From NCBI RefSeq assembly GCF_964355755.1, contig NC_092672.1, positions 36,390,501 through 36,454,500 on the forward strand: 64,000 nt of DNA, given 5' to 3'. Below are positions 1 through 11,900 of this stretch, in pieces; position 1 is the stretch's first letter, and the number at the start of each line of letters is the position of its first letter. A program made the translations under genes and the position numbers. The notes under the pieces are model-generated. The model did no database searches. It was not told the DNA's origin and saw only the letters and a list, made by a program, of their open reading frames with translations. This stretch comes from Antedon mediterranea (taxonomy: Eukaryota; Echinodermata; Crinoidea; Comatulida; Antedonidae).

Positions 1-234
1 GAGTTGTGTTGTCCACATTCCCAAATGTCTAGGGCCGATTTTCTTTTATTATTGCGAAATTACGATCTATCCTGATTTTTAATTGTAAGTGTACTGAGGA
101 AATTCTACATATTTTTTTTGGCCCAAATTAAAAATGTGTTTTTAATTAAATTCACAACCACTTAGCGCATAAATTTGATGAATAGGCGATAAAAAGAAAG
201 GTTCGTCTAAATAAATATATTATTCTATATTAAA

Positions 235-240
235 TTTATT
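235..240 (-). promoter_or_regulatory. Candidate polyadenylation signal of VPS37
   Basis: AATAAA on the minus strand, about 15 bases after the VPS37 stop codon. Its position is right for a very short 3' UTR, but such hexamers are frequent by chance in this AT-rich DNA. Confidence 0.35.
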
Positions 241-255
241 ATGGCTAAAATTGCT

Positions 256-3200
256 TTATCTAGGATATGACCCGAGGGTGGGCATAGCAAGACGAGGCAT
301 ATACTGGGTATTGTGGTATCCACCGCTCATCTGTGGTTGGTAGGCTTGATTTAATGAGTATGGGTGTTGGTACGGGGATCCTTGGGGCGGGGCTATTTGG
401 GGTGTGGCTCCTTGGGGAGGGGTATTATATGAGGCTACATGCTGCGGTGTTCGTACAAGTTTTTCAAGTTGTTCCGACTTTGTTTTCTTTAAATTGTACA
501 CCAGCCGTTTGGCACGGAACTCCTCAACAAAATCATCAACTTCAGTTTTTCCATCTAAAAACCTTTCTGCTATTTCCTGCAAATTAATAATAATTATCAA
601 TATTATGGGAGTGGAGTTGTAATTTGTCATTAGAAAAAATCCTGAAATATGACAGGACTCGAACCCAGGACCCTTGGATTGGTAGCCGAGCCTCATAACT
701 ACCAAACCACAACTCCACTCTGAAGCCACAACTCCACTCTGAAGCCACAACTCCACTCTGTGAAGCCTCCTCTACACTATCAAACTTAATATGTGACAAC
801 AAAATGTGATTTGCTCATATAGGACATGATGATGTCATATCACTACCATATTTGGACATATCACTAGCATATTTGGGCACATCCCATTTTTTGTTACATA
901 AACTTTTAAGTGTAGACAGAGCTTTAGGCACATGTTTGTAGGCCTTACTTACCTCAGCATCATCTTCAGCCTGTGAAGCCGACGCTTGTAATAATTCCAA
1001 GACAGAATCTAAGGAGTGTTTACTGGACAATATACCTAAACAATTATGAACAATAGCATGATTATAATTATGTATAAACACATACACACATCTATATATA
1101 AATTATGGTTAATTCTGACATAGGCGAGCACAATGCAAAAACTTCTCTACAAATCTCCGCCTTGGATACCTACCTTATCTATCCGAGATGTACCGCGAAA
1201 CGTAGATTTGATAACATTAGTGTGCACGCCGACGCTATTGTTCCATATTTATATCTTAGGAAGATGTTATAAAGAGTTTTTTAACAACATTTATGATTTC
1301 AACATTGGATTTTCCTCTCAATTTCAATTCTTCCCGGTCAAAGTAATTTCCGGGTTTAAGATAAGTTCACCTTAGTTTCAAATATTTTCTCTCTTTTATA
1401 CACAAGGGAGCAGTTAAAATAATAGAATAATAGATTTGACCCTAAAGGTGACTGGAAACAGGCACTTTCCATCAATCAATACAGTGTCCCTTTGGAAGAC
1501 GAAAAAAAATTGGCCATTAATCATAGCCATTTCAGTTTTTTGTTTATTTTAAAACATACCACACGTGTGTGAAGGTACAGTAGTTAAATAATAGGAATTA
1601 TACTGCAAATTAATAAAGATCAAATTAAATATACGCCATAAAGAATCAGAATATATTGTGGGGAATAGTATTATACAATTACATAGGGAGATTTGATAAG
1701 ACATTTTTCGAGTGAAATCCCGATAGCTGAGTTTTATTGAGTAAGCTTGCAGGAATAACTGTAGGCTATCTTCCTGTGTCCCGTTAGGACCGAGATGTCT
1801 TCCCATGTTGCAAGCCGTAATGTCTTCTTTCTTGGGCCCACTCTGTCACGGCAGTTAGTTTCAAAAGATGATTAAATTAAATAATGTATTAATAATTATT
1901 AGGATGGTATTCATTTGAATAAACGCCTCTCCAATAAAACATCACTTTGAATAATAACCCCCCCCCCCCCCACAACCCAACTATCTAATAAACGTCCATC
2001 CACATATTTATAATAACACAATTATACTATTTGTAGTAGAATTCACCGCACTGTTATCTGCAATTTACCAAGCATTTGTTATTCTTTTTTACCACTTTTC
2101 ATATCTATGAGAGGATTTCATTTGATTATAAATGTTACCATATTATTAGAACTAAAACATTTAACATATATCCCTCGAATAAGCACCTCCCTCAAATGAC
2201 CTCCGCCTCCCCAAAGGGCCCTACCAAACAATAAAAACTATACTTTAAAATGTTATTAATCATCTAAAACACTGTGAAACAAAGTAGTTCAGTTTTACGA
2301 ATGTCAAGCATTTTCAATAATGGTAACCGACAGAAAATGTATAAGGAGAACATTATCATTCCGAGAACCATCGTCTACACTTCCTAGAGGGGGAGCGAGC
2401 GAAGCGAGCTCACCCTCTAGTGTTATAAAAGAGAGAGGGGTTGAAAGAATAAATTGTAACTAGTTAATGTATTGTCCCCAAAAACATGAAAATTAAAGAT
2501 TAATAAAACAGACTTTAAATACTGTATATTATTTTGAAGTTTTAATAAAGGTAATCACTTCCGTAGAAAAAATAACTGAAAAAATTAATGTTTTCACTTA
2601 TAAAATGACAAAATAAATTGTTAAATTTAACCAAAAACCCATTGGCTGGCAGCCAATTGCACTATTTTTTTTTGCTTTAAATTACAGTTTTTTAAGTAAA
2701 TGCATTTTTTAAATCCAATTTTGGTCAATGTGGATAACTATTAGGTGACATTGAAATGGCATATTCAACAAAACATTTTTTAAGAATTATTTTTTCAGGG
2801 GCACAATTAATCTTTAAGGAGAAGTAATCTGCATGTTTTTTTGATAAAGAGAAGTAAGAGAAAAACAGAAGTGGATGAACTGCTAACAACAGTACAATTT
2901 ATAACCACAACTAAGAATGTCAAAGTAAGTTTTCATGCAATTTAGAAAACAACTTCTTACTTTTTGAATTTGTTTCAGGAATTTGATCAGAGTTAATTAT
3001 CGCCTCCTTCTGTTTCTGTTCTGGGATTATAAAATCATGTTCAGGGATTGTATGTGAAATCACCAATTGGAACCAAGATGCTTAATGCGGTAATGTCATA
3101 CAATTTTATGCATGGTTAGGGCCAGGTATACGATATGCATGGTTAGGGCCTGACATATACAATGTATTTCAGAGCCTGTAGTAAAATATTATATGTATAA

Positions 3201-4560
3201 CGCTGGCCTGTCATACAATATTATGCATTATTAGGGCGAGCTGTCATAAAATATTATATCATAACAGGCATATTAATGAATTACTGATTATAATTATTAG
3301 TGGATCATTTTTCAATGTGGTTGATTTTTACTGGTATTAAAAGAAAAAAAGTTGAGAGCATGCATCAGTAAAATGCAAATTATTATGCATTAAATGATTT
3401 AAAGTGACTTTGCAAACTTTATAATTTTTTATAATTAATTATTGAATTGAATTTTCCTGAAAAAAAATATTGTTTCAATTGCGAAATTCTACTCATGCTT
3501 TAGTTTGTTAGCTTGTTGTCAATTTAGAAAAGCATGCTATTAAATCAGCCTAATTCCAAACATTCATTATTGTACAAATTGTGAAGTTAATAAAAAAAAG
3601 CATGGAGGTACAACAATTTTGGAATAACCATGTTTTCATTTCATTAAATTGAATAGGCATTTTGTTTATAATAATATTATATATATTAATTATAATAATG
3701 TTTTGTTCAATATTTATATCTGCAATGTTTAATATAGGTGGAGTTATACACAGTAAAATTCAGTCCGCCCACTAGTGTAGCTACTTTTCTCAGATTTCGT
3801 GACATCTTTTATGCATGATTTACAACTTACTAAGGTTGGCCATGTTCTGTTCAAATGTCTCCCTAAGTTGCTGGTTTTTCGCATATGCTCTTGCAAGTGT
3901 CTGTCTACCTTCTGTTAATCGTGGTTCTCTTGATAAATTGTACTCTGCTAAGCTACGATTCTCAGCTAAAAACATTTCAGAAGTTAATTTGTCCGCTTTT
4001 ACCTGTGAACAAGAAATTGAATCTGACATTATTCTACAATTTCCTTCTGTTTATAACTGTACATATGTTAAGATAATAATAAAATTATAATTATAATAAT
4101 AATAATATATAGCTCCATTTCGTAAAGATCAGAGAACTTCGAGTGTTATGTTATGTTACGGTTATGGTATGAAAGCCTTTAGTTCACAAAATGTTGAAAA
4201 TTGAGCATTACAGTATGATGAATCTAATTTTAGATTACTTACTACATCTAAATCCGTGACAATATCAATAACCTTATTTTCATTATCAAGTAGATCTTGT
4301 AGTTCTTCTTTAGTTAATTTATCTAACTGCGGGAACTGGCTGGGTTGCTTCACCGGTGGTTTTGGGGCTGGTTGTCGGGGTTGTATTGGGGGACGTACAG
4401 GTGACTGTGTTGGTTGGGGAGCAGGTTGTGGAGGTCTGGAATACTGTTGATGACTTGGGTAAGGTACTGGATATCGCTGTTGGTGTGGATATGTTGGTGG
4501 AGGCTGGACTGGGTAGGGAGCCCTTTGTTGTGGGTAGGAATATGATGGCATATAACTCAT
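256..4560 (-). CDS. VPS37: VPS37 family subunit of ESCRT-I (four coding exons)
   Basis: VPS37 is the subunit of the cytosolic ESCRT-I complex that joins TSG101 and VPS28 in sorting ubiquitinated cargo into endosomal vesicles. Coding exons are 4243-4560, 3831-4002, 953-1035 and 256-576; frames join to 297 residues. Residues 1 to about 70 are rich in Pro, Gln and Tyr. A helical Mod(r) domain follows at about 76-240, with LTKEELQDLLDNE, LAENRSLAEYNLS and EIAERFLDGKTEVDDFVEEF as recognisable blocks. The tail is again Pro/Gln/Tyr-rich and ends SYPR. The first exon starts at a good acceptor (4578), so four residues (EKRL) precede the first ATG-led stretch if an upstream coding exon exists; I use the ATG at 4560 and infer a noncoding 5' exon. 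No UEV-like domain as in VPS37A is visible upstream. The family is certain, the A/B/C/D paralogue is not. Confidence 0.88.
608..760 (-). mobile_element. tRNA-derived SINE, with a short tandem tail
   Basis: Read on the minus strand, it has a tRNA-like A-box region (TGGTTTGGTAGTTATGAGG) and a B box (GGGTTCGAGTCC), the hallmarks of a Pol III promoter in a tRNA-derived SINE. A 19-20-base unit (AAGCCACAACTCCACTCTG) is repeated about three times at 700-760. It lies in the last VPS37 intron. A close relative is at 55925-56000, and more distant ones are at 7745, 38120 and 39716. Confidence 0.75.
763..927. mobile_element. Hairpin MITE family copy 1
   Basis: Copy of the abundant palindromic MITE. Ends are versions of AAGCTCTGTCTACACTATCA and its reverse complement, and the core carries GTGATGTGCCCA and TATCACTACCATATTTGG. 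Located in the last VPS37 intron, next to a SINE. Confidence 0.8.
1036..3830 (-). other. VPS37 intron 2, no gene seen
   Basis: A 2.8-kb intron between VPS37 coding exons 2 and 3. It contains a C homopolymer near 1957-1971 and a 37-base near-palindrome at 2384-2420. A short degenerate direct repeat around 3050-3250 is built on the phrase ATGCATGGTTAGGGCC. Short open frames at 1133-1375 (plus) and 1549-1806 (minus) have no recognisable domain. Confidence 0.6.
2384..2420. repeat. GC-rich short hairpin
   Basis: CTAGAGGG and CCCTCTAG form an 8-bp outer stem around a purine-rich core containing GAGCGAGCGAAGCGAGC. It stands out in otherwise AT-rich intron sequence. No function is assigned. Confidence 0.5.
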
Positions 4561-4578
4561 AGTTGGCAATCTCTTCTC

Positions 4579-5930
4579 CTAAAACCAAACAACTTGTATC
4601 TTTCTTATTCTGTAAAATAAAACTAGTTTAATTCAAATTCTGAATATAACTGTTATATTCTGAATTTGATTGTGATTATCATTTATGTTTCTATGTATTT
4701 TATAATAAAAAGAAGATATATATAACTTATAAGTGCCTAATTAATTAATTATGCTATAGTATAACTCCATATGGTTTTACATGAGAACAAGAAATACTGT
4801 CTAATCTATTTTACATTTTTACACATTTTCAATAAAATAGTATAGCCTAGAGGCCCTATAGATCTATACACAATTTTTCCAATTTATTTAAAAATATAAT
4901 AATTTTTATAAAACAATTAAATTTAATAAATTAAATTAAATAATTTTTAAATAAAATAAAATTTCCATTTCAATAATTTAATTATTATCTTTTGTTTTCA
5001 ATTCAAAACCTTTCATTTTTTTTTAGATCTTACAAATATTAAAGTTCACACAGGTGAGATTGTATGCTCATCAGAGGCTCGACCTCTGTGGCCTCTCAAC
5101 CTCTGTAAGGTGAATCAGGATACGATTTACTTTGTCCGCCAGCACATGCAGTGAGCAAGACGAAATTGTTCCGGTCGTCTACTACCCGTCTTGACTGTGT
5201 GTGATGGCTACACTACACAGGCCTAGCGCCAGCGCCTAGGGATGAGAATCCATAGCGGGGATCGGCGGCCTAACTAGAGAGACAGATAGTATATCAAACA
5301 GACTACAATATTATAAGTTGTTTAGGATTTATCTTATACAAACTTACCAGTTTTTTAGGCTTTCATCAATACAGTAAACCACGATTTATACCATAACAAT
5401 GAAGTTTGACGAAATAAATGACGACGGAAAAAACATAACGTCGGTGACTAATTAATGGTTTACGCCCTCTATGCAATCATATTCAAGAAACCAAAACATA
5501 TTTGTTTTAGCTCATCTCTTCAATATTTTTCAGGAATTTTGAGAAATAAGTATACAGAAATAAAACATTTACACATTAATTTATTTCAACAAAAATGAAT
5601 TCTATTATTAGAATATATACATATCCACAGGAAATAAAATCAAACAACTGTTATAGGCCTTTATGCTTTGGTACACAGAACACAAACTGAATGTACACAT
5701 GTAAACTTCTCCCTACTGAAAGAAATGATTTGTTTCATATGCATAACAGTACTTATACAGTACCATAATGTCATAATTCCACCATGGTATTAATTGTACT
5801 AACGAAAAGAACATTGTGTTTTATTTGTGAATGTGTTGCACTGTATCTTCCTTGCAAGATCACACAAATTGTGTAACATTAACTTAATGAATAAAATAAT
5901 ATTATGGTATATAAATAAATATTTAAATCA
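4579..5930. other. VPS37-EIF2B1 intergenic region with probable VPS37 promoter
   Basis: This 1.35-kb gap holds the presumed 5' end of VPS37 and the 3' UTR of EIF2B1, both on the minus strand. A minus-strand donor (CTG then GTAAG, junction near 5347-5348) follows a stretch that cannot be translated in phase with VPS37, so it may end a noncoding first exon. The sequence is more GC-balanced around 5050-5290, which is where I would place the promoter. No other gene is visible. Confidence 0.4.
5820..5825 (-). promoter_or_regulatory. Candidate polyadenylation signal of EIF2B1
   Basis: AATAAA on the minus strand about 105 bases past the EIF2B1 stop. A second one lies at 5580-5585. Either could be used. 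Confidence 0.3.
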
Positions 5931-8900
5931 TCATGAATACAACTTAATAAGTTCATCACTAACAGCAGAGGGTGTAAGTACGCCAGGATCAGAGAACAGC
6001 AGTGTTATGTTTGCAGGGGGAGTGTAGTCAATCAATGGATGTTCCTGAGTTAGATCCGTATTGGATTTCAAAGTCGATGATTTATACTGAAAAAAAAAAC
6101 CAGTAAAATATATAAGAAATACTAATTGTGAATTATTATTGCAGTATTTTCATCATTTATTGAATAGCCATTTATTATTAGCTTTTTGTTCTGTGATGGC
6201 AAAAAAAATCAGTTTCCATCGAAACTCATTTAAACAAACCTTAAATTCATTAGGAACGTCTTGTTGATTTAGCGGAAATAAACGAACAAACTTGAAACTT
6301 TCGGCGACTACATAAAACGGTTTGTTTGCAACCTTTGCGCACGTTGCTATCTGGTAAGAACCGATCTATAAGGATAAAAAAGAGAGATGACATAAAACGG
6401 TTTGTTTGCAACCTTTGCGCACGTCCCTATCTGGTAAGAACCGATCTATAAGGATAAAAAAGAGAGATGACATAAAACGGTTTGTTTGCAACCTTTGCGC
6501 ACGTCGCTATCTGGTAAGAACCGATCTATAAGGATAAAAAAGAGAGATGACATAAAATGGTTTGTTCGCCAACTTTCTACACATCTGGTATGAACATCAA
6601 TATTTTCCTTCAATCTCTTAAATTAAGACTACATTGTCGAATCTCATATCTAAACGTTTACCTTATTGATGATTCCACCACTTTCTACTACCCCCTCTGC
6701 TCCAACTAGCACCATATCAATCTTTTCCATTATGTAACTAAAAACAGGAAAACAAATGCACAACATATCCGTGGGTATAATAAAATATAAATTGTATATA
6801 ATATAATAAAATTTATTTTCCTAATTCTTCTAATCAGGGTTTGACTTCTAGAAAGATGTTTAAATATTAATATTACACAGTAAAAACAATAAGTTAACAA
6901 TTTATTGACACAATACCGTTTTTGAACAAATTTGGATTGGTAGGATACTGTATAAATGCAAGGAATAGGTATACAGCAAAGAACTTATAACACAAGAATC
7001 TCCTGTTCGTCCGAAGCGCGTAACAATTTCGAAAGGCATTGTGGGATAGAATAGAGCTATGGGTGGAGCCATTGTGAGCCATGGAGTAGGGCGCCCGCAT
7101 CAAATTAGAAAGTCAAAATCATAGAGGGGTTCTGCTAATGCTCTAGGGGGTATAGAGTAATTGACTGAGGAGTAGGGCGCCCGCATCAAATTAGAAAGTC
7201 AAAATCATAGAGGGGTTCTGCTAATGCTCTAGGGGGGATAGAGTAATTGACTGAGGAGTAGGGCGCCCGCATCAAATTAGAAAGTCAAAATCATAGAGGG
7301 ATTCTGCTAATACTCTAGGGGGGTAGAGTAATTGACTTCCTAGTTTGGAGGGGGCGCTGCTCCATGCTGTGAAATGGCGTCGCCCAGTTTGACCTTTTAA
7401 CCCTGTACTTCCGATACTGTGTTTTGAATGCAAATTGAAGAACAGGAGATTCTTGTGTTATAAGTTCTTTGGTATAGAGTCAACAAAATAAGATATTGTG
7501 TGTACTTACCCTGCCGCAGCATCTAATATAACACAAACTGGGATGCCTAGAAGTTCTAGTTCTTTAGCCATCTTTTTACTAGAAAAAACGTAGAACACTC
7601 TATACTGAAATTCTGTAACACTATTATTTAATTATTATTACTCAAATCATTTTTTTTTTATTTCATATGCATTCAACAGTTCATTCAACGAGTAACTTGC
7701 CAATTACATGGATAAACTATTTTATAATTTATCATTTGAGGCTTAGGTAGTTGAAAGAGTTGTGAGTTACAACCCTGGCACTTTGTTAGGATTGAACCCT
7801 AGCCCTTGGGATTGGAAGGCAAGCATGTTAACCACTAAGCTACAGCTCCACTACACTATAAAGTATACACATTATTATTTGGGTCGATTTGAATTCAAAA
7901 GGTGGTTTATAAAAATTAAAAAATCATTTTCAAAAGCAGCCAAACACTGGAGCTCTTCTCAACAACCCAATGACTTTTGATGATACAATTGTATAATTGT
8001 CTATGTTTTTTTGTTCTATGATGCTTTGACAGTGTTAGTAATTTGAGCCTCCAGCCTACAGTTCCTATAGACTGGTTGCTGTCTGCCCCTCGCACCCCCA
8101 TCCACCCCCAACCCCTTTGCCCCTGTTGCTAAATTTGTAATAAATATAAAATATTTACCCGGATTGATCAGGATTAGATTCTGTGACGTATACATTGAAC
8201 CTCTTCTTTGATTCAGCTGCTTCTTCTAATACTTTTAATACGACACGTGAAAATGAGTGGGTCAGGATACACTGCAAGAAACACACAGTTTTAAACACCT
8301 CAATACATACATCAGGGGTGTCAAACTGGGCATAATTAGGGGGTGAACTAAAATGTTCTCAATGGATTTGTGTGGTTTAAGAGAGCTATCAAAATTGGTT
8401 AAAAACAGCTAGAAATTTAATTTCAGATACGTATCAATATGGCTGTGTTTAGACTTCAAACTCTTGGGAATAACTAGACAAACTTTTTGGACAACAAACA
8501 ATTTACAAACTTACCCAGCAAGGTCATATTTTATGCATCTTTTTACACTAGTAAGGTCAAATTGTAAAGTCTGAACGGGCTCTATGTGAACGGGCTCTAT
8601 GTTCTGTGTGTTTATTTTCTACTGTAGCGGACGTTCTCATATAAGAAGAGATTTTGGATAGCTATTCAGTATATAAAGAATGTCAATAATACTCACGGAT
8701 CCATCCCGAATGAACGGATTAAACAGTCTGGCGATCTTATGCCTTGATTGCGCAACATTCTGTAGATACACATTTCCTCGTTGAACTAAAATTTTCTTGC
8801 AATCGTGAAAATCCTTGTAAGGAATAACATATTTATAACACATTAATTAATTAAAAAAAACTGTACTACTAGTTTCATAGTTTTACATATATTTTTTTTT

Positions 8901-11900
8901 TGCCTCTTGTCACATTGCTTGTATCCTTAGGCAAGACATTTTACTTAACTTTGCCTCTCTCTACCCAGGTGTATTAAATGGGTACTGGTTAGATCAAGAC
9001 ACAACTTTGCGCTGATTACTAGCTGCATTATGGGAGTATGTTTCCATACGTGTTTGATCCAAAAAGTGACCGGGGTAATAACGTGCAGCGCATTGAGAGC
9101 TTGCTTATATGCCGTATATTTGAATGAACTATTATTATTATTTACAGTATTACATTTACCTGTTGTTCCAAGGATGCAAGCGTGATAAAACGAAGAAAGA
9201 GTTCACAGCCAGACTGAACAGCAATGGCTGAGCTGTCGGTCTGGGTAACTAACCACTTTATACATTCTTTCAACTCTTCACGAAGTCCTTTAAGTGTACC
9301 AGCTGAAAAAAAGAGATAAATATATGAATTATTCTGAAAAATATTACTAATTTTGTTAATTTGTAAATATACCTGAACAATTTCCCTTAGACTGTGGACT
9401 TCTAGAGGTCAAGATAGTGATCACTTTAATTCAGAATAAAATACAATACAAAACGGAAATCAAACTAAAATAGGATTTTCTCTCATTTAGTAAAGAGATG
9501 TGAACGCCGTAACAGATGGTTTGTAGTACACCTAACAAGATCATTTTCACTGTTCAAAACTCAATATGCTAAAACCATAGAGGTACTTGTTGACCTTGCG
9601 GACATGCTCATAAAAATCTCCTTGTGGCAAACTAACAACAATACAGTGCTAGGTAAGCTTAGCAACAAGGAGCTGTTATAGCACACCTCAAGAGATTTAA
9701 AGGGGGATTCTGGGTTTAAAATTGCTTTTAAATATCATTTATTTATTAAATAAAAAATATTATAACAATATAGACATTTCAGAATGAAGAAGTAATAACG
9801 AGAAATTAAAAAAATTAAATTTCATATACATTTTAGGGTAAATTCATGGAAAGTCTGTTTTTTAGCAGCTTAGGGAAGCTCATTAATATTCATGAGATAT
9901 TCACAAAATCACGTCACCAGTGGATTCCAAACTCGCGACGTCATGTACGTTGTGTTTGTCAACTAATTTACATCTCTCTCCCCTGTCAAACGACGACCAC
10001 CATTGTGATCATTGTGAAATACATAGCCTACTACTAGACGATTGGCCCATAAATAACAAAACCCATCCTATCAACCAAACTCCTAAACAATCTAAACCTA
10101 AAACATTCTACAAAATCGGCTGTAAATATTGAAGCAAAACCGGGAGCAAAACAAGGTCCGATCGCCGTCCACACGTATGGTGTCCCGATCGTCTAAGTAG
10201 GCCTAAAATAAATAGGTTTAGTTTACTCTCCAAAAAAGCGGATACTCATGCATCAAGCAAGTAGACCAGGTAGTAGGAAGGAGACCTAGCCGATCCGGCC
10301 CAGTTAAAAATTGAGCTAGCTAGTGTAGTAGACCCTATGCGAATTGATACTACCAGGCCTTTTACTATAGGCTGCACTACACAAATATTCCAACTCTCTC
10401 ATTCGAGCTATATTATCTATACCATTCCGGTAGGTCGAGTCGACCTTCAATCAAATACTGTACATCGTTCATGTTGTGATTATAGACGGGGTATACTCGA
10501 CCCGACCAGTTTGGTATTGTTGTATCTGCTTATCACGTGACGATGCCAGGCATGGGCAGCAGAGAGAGCACGTGTATCGTCGTCTCGCTTGATCCTCAGC
10601 AGGAATGTACAGTATACGTTACGCTTCATTGATTTTGATTTTTCCCTAAGTCGGTGCGAAAATCGGCAAACGTAAAGTGCAAACATATCTAATTTTTCAC
10701 TGTTTTGATGAATTTTCATAAAAAATTGACTTTATAAATGGGAAGACCGACTAAAATTACATCAGATAAGTATAATTTTACAAAATTAATTGATATGGTT
10801 TATGATAACGAGTCGTCGGAAGATGGACCATTTCACGAATTTCCTATTTTGTAACCACAGTGTGATTTTGCCGTAGCTGCACTTGTAATCTGGCCTGATT
10901 TCACAGCCTTCGTTCTGCTTCACTGGGCGCTTATATAAATTGAAACTTTTACCGTTCAAGAGACAAACAAATATATTTTACATTTTTTACTATTCATTTT
11001 AAACCCGGAACCCCCTTTAATAGTTGTTACAGCATAACATACACCAGTACAAATCAAAATGAAACATCTTACCTTGACTAAGATTAAGATACTCTATAAG
11101 AGTTTTGATGGCTGAAACCGCTGGCGAAATTTCAGGCTCATTTATTTGACACTGCTCAAAGTATTCAACGATATCTGAACGACAAAATTACATAAACATT
11201 TAGAATTTTAGTTTTACAGACATAATAATAATACTTATTCGTATACCAATGAAATGAATTACAGGAGTGGGAATAGGCTAAAGCCCAATAGATTCTGCAC
11301 TCACTCCATACATATTTATTTGGACACCAATGAAAAATAATCTGGAGTGAGAATAGGCTAAAGCCTAAATAGATTCTGCACTCACAGTACTCCATAGATT
11401 GTATATCTGGCAAATTTCAAATTCATTTTTAAAGATCATTTTATACTGATTTAATATACTGTACATGATTTAGTTTTGTTAGTAGTTATCGCTTAAATAT
11501 CATAAATTCAAATCTACTATCATTGCATTACAATAATTACTTTATCGTCCAAAAATTAGAAATAACATTCAATGCACATCATGCCACAAAAAATTACCTT
11601 AAATCAGGTGCGGATTTAGGCTAAACAGGCTTTAGCCCCCTCCCCCCCCCCCAAATAAATTTTAACAGTTATATATTTTTAGAATGATTTTGATTAATGA
11701 CTATTTTTATTTTTCTGTATGTAACCCGACAGATCATTTTTATCATTTATGAAATATTTAGTGCCCTCTAATCCATAATGCTGGATCCGCCCGGTAAATT
11801 ATTAATGTTATCGTCTTTTAAAAGGGCACACATTAGAATTACGTACAAAACATCATTCTGTCTTTATCCAGTCGTTTATATCGTGATTGTTTTTGCCTTT

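Noticed and set aside
608-720. Functional tRNA gene on the minus strand
   Set aside because: Only the A- and B-box words survive; no complete cloverleaf with paired acceptor stem can be drawn, and related copies vary. It is a SINE head.
256-756. A minus-strand open frame that extends VPS37 exon 4 upstream to base 756 with an N terminus rich in repeated SGVVASEWSCG
   Set aside because: The part beyond 576 is antisense SINE and its tandem tail. A clear acceptor at 577 and family alignment fix the exon start at 576.
1133-1375. 80-codon plus-strand frame starting MQKLLYKSPPW
   Set aside because: It lies inside a VPS37 intron on the opposite strand, has no recognisable domain and no splice or promoter support.
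1549-1806. 85-codon minus-strand frame starting MGRHLGPNGTQ
   Set aside because: The first half looks protein-like, but no family is recognised and the second half is AT-rich noise. It could be a transposon relic; not enough evidence for a gene.
2384-2420. Rho-independent terminator-like hairpin
   Set aside because: Bacterial termination signals do not apply in this nuclear animal sequence, and no gene ends here.
6311-6570. CRISPR-like array (80-bp regular repeats)
   Set aside because: There are no unique spacers between short repeats; units are contiguous duplicates of an exon border in an animal genome.
10480-10719. 79-codon minus-strand frame inside the TTAA-flanked element
   Set aside because: No transposase-like motif, and it overlaps no conserved block. 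Treated as chance in GC-richer DNA.
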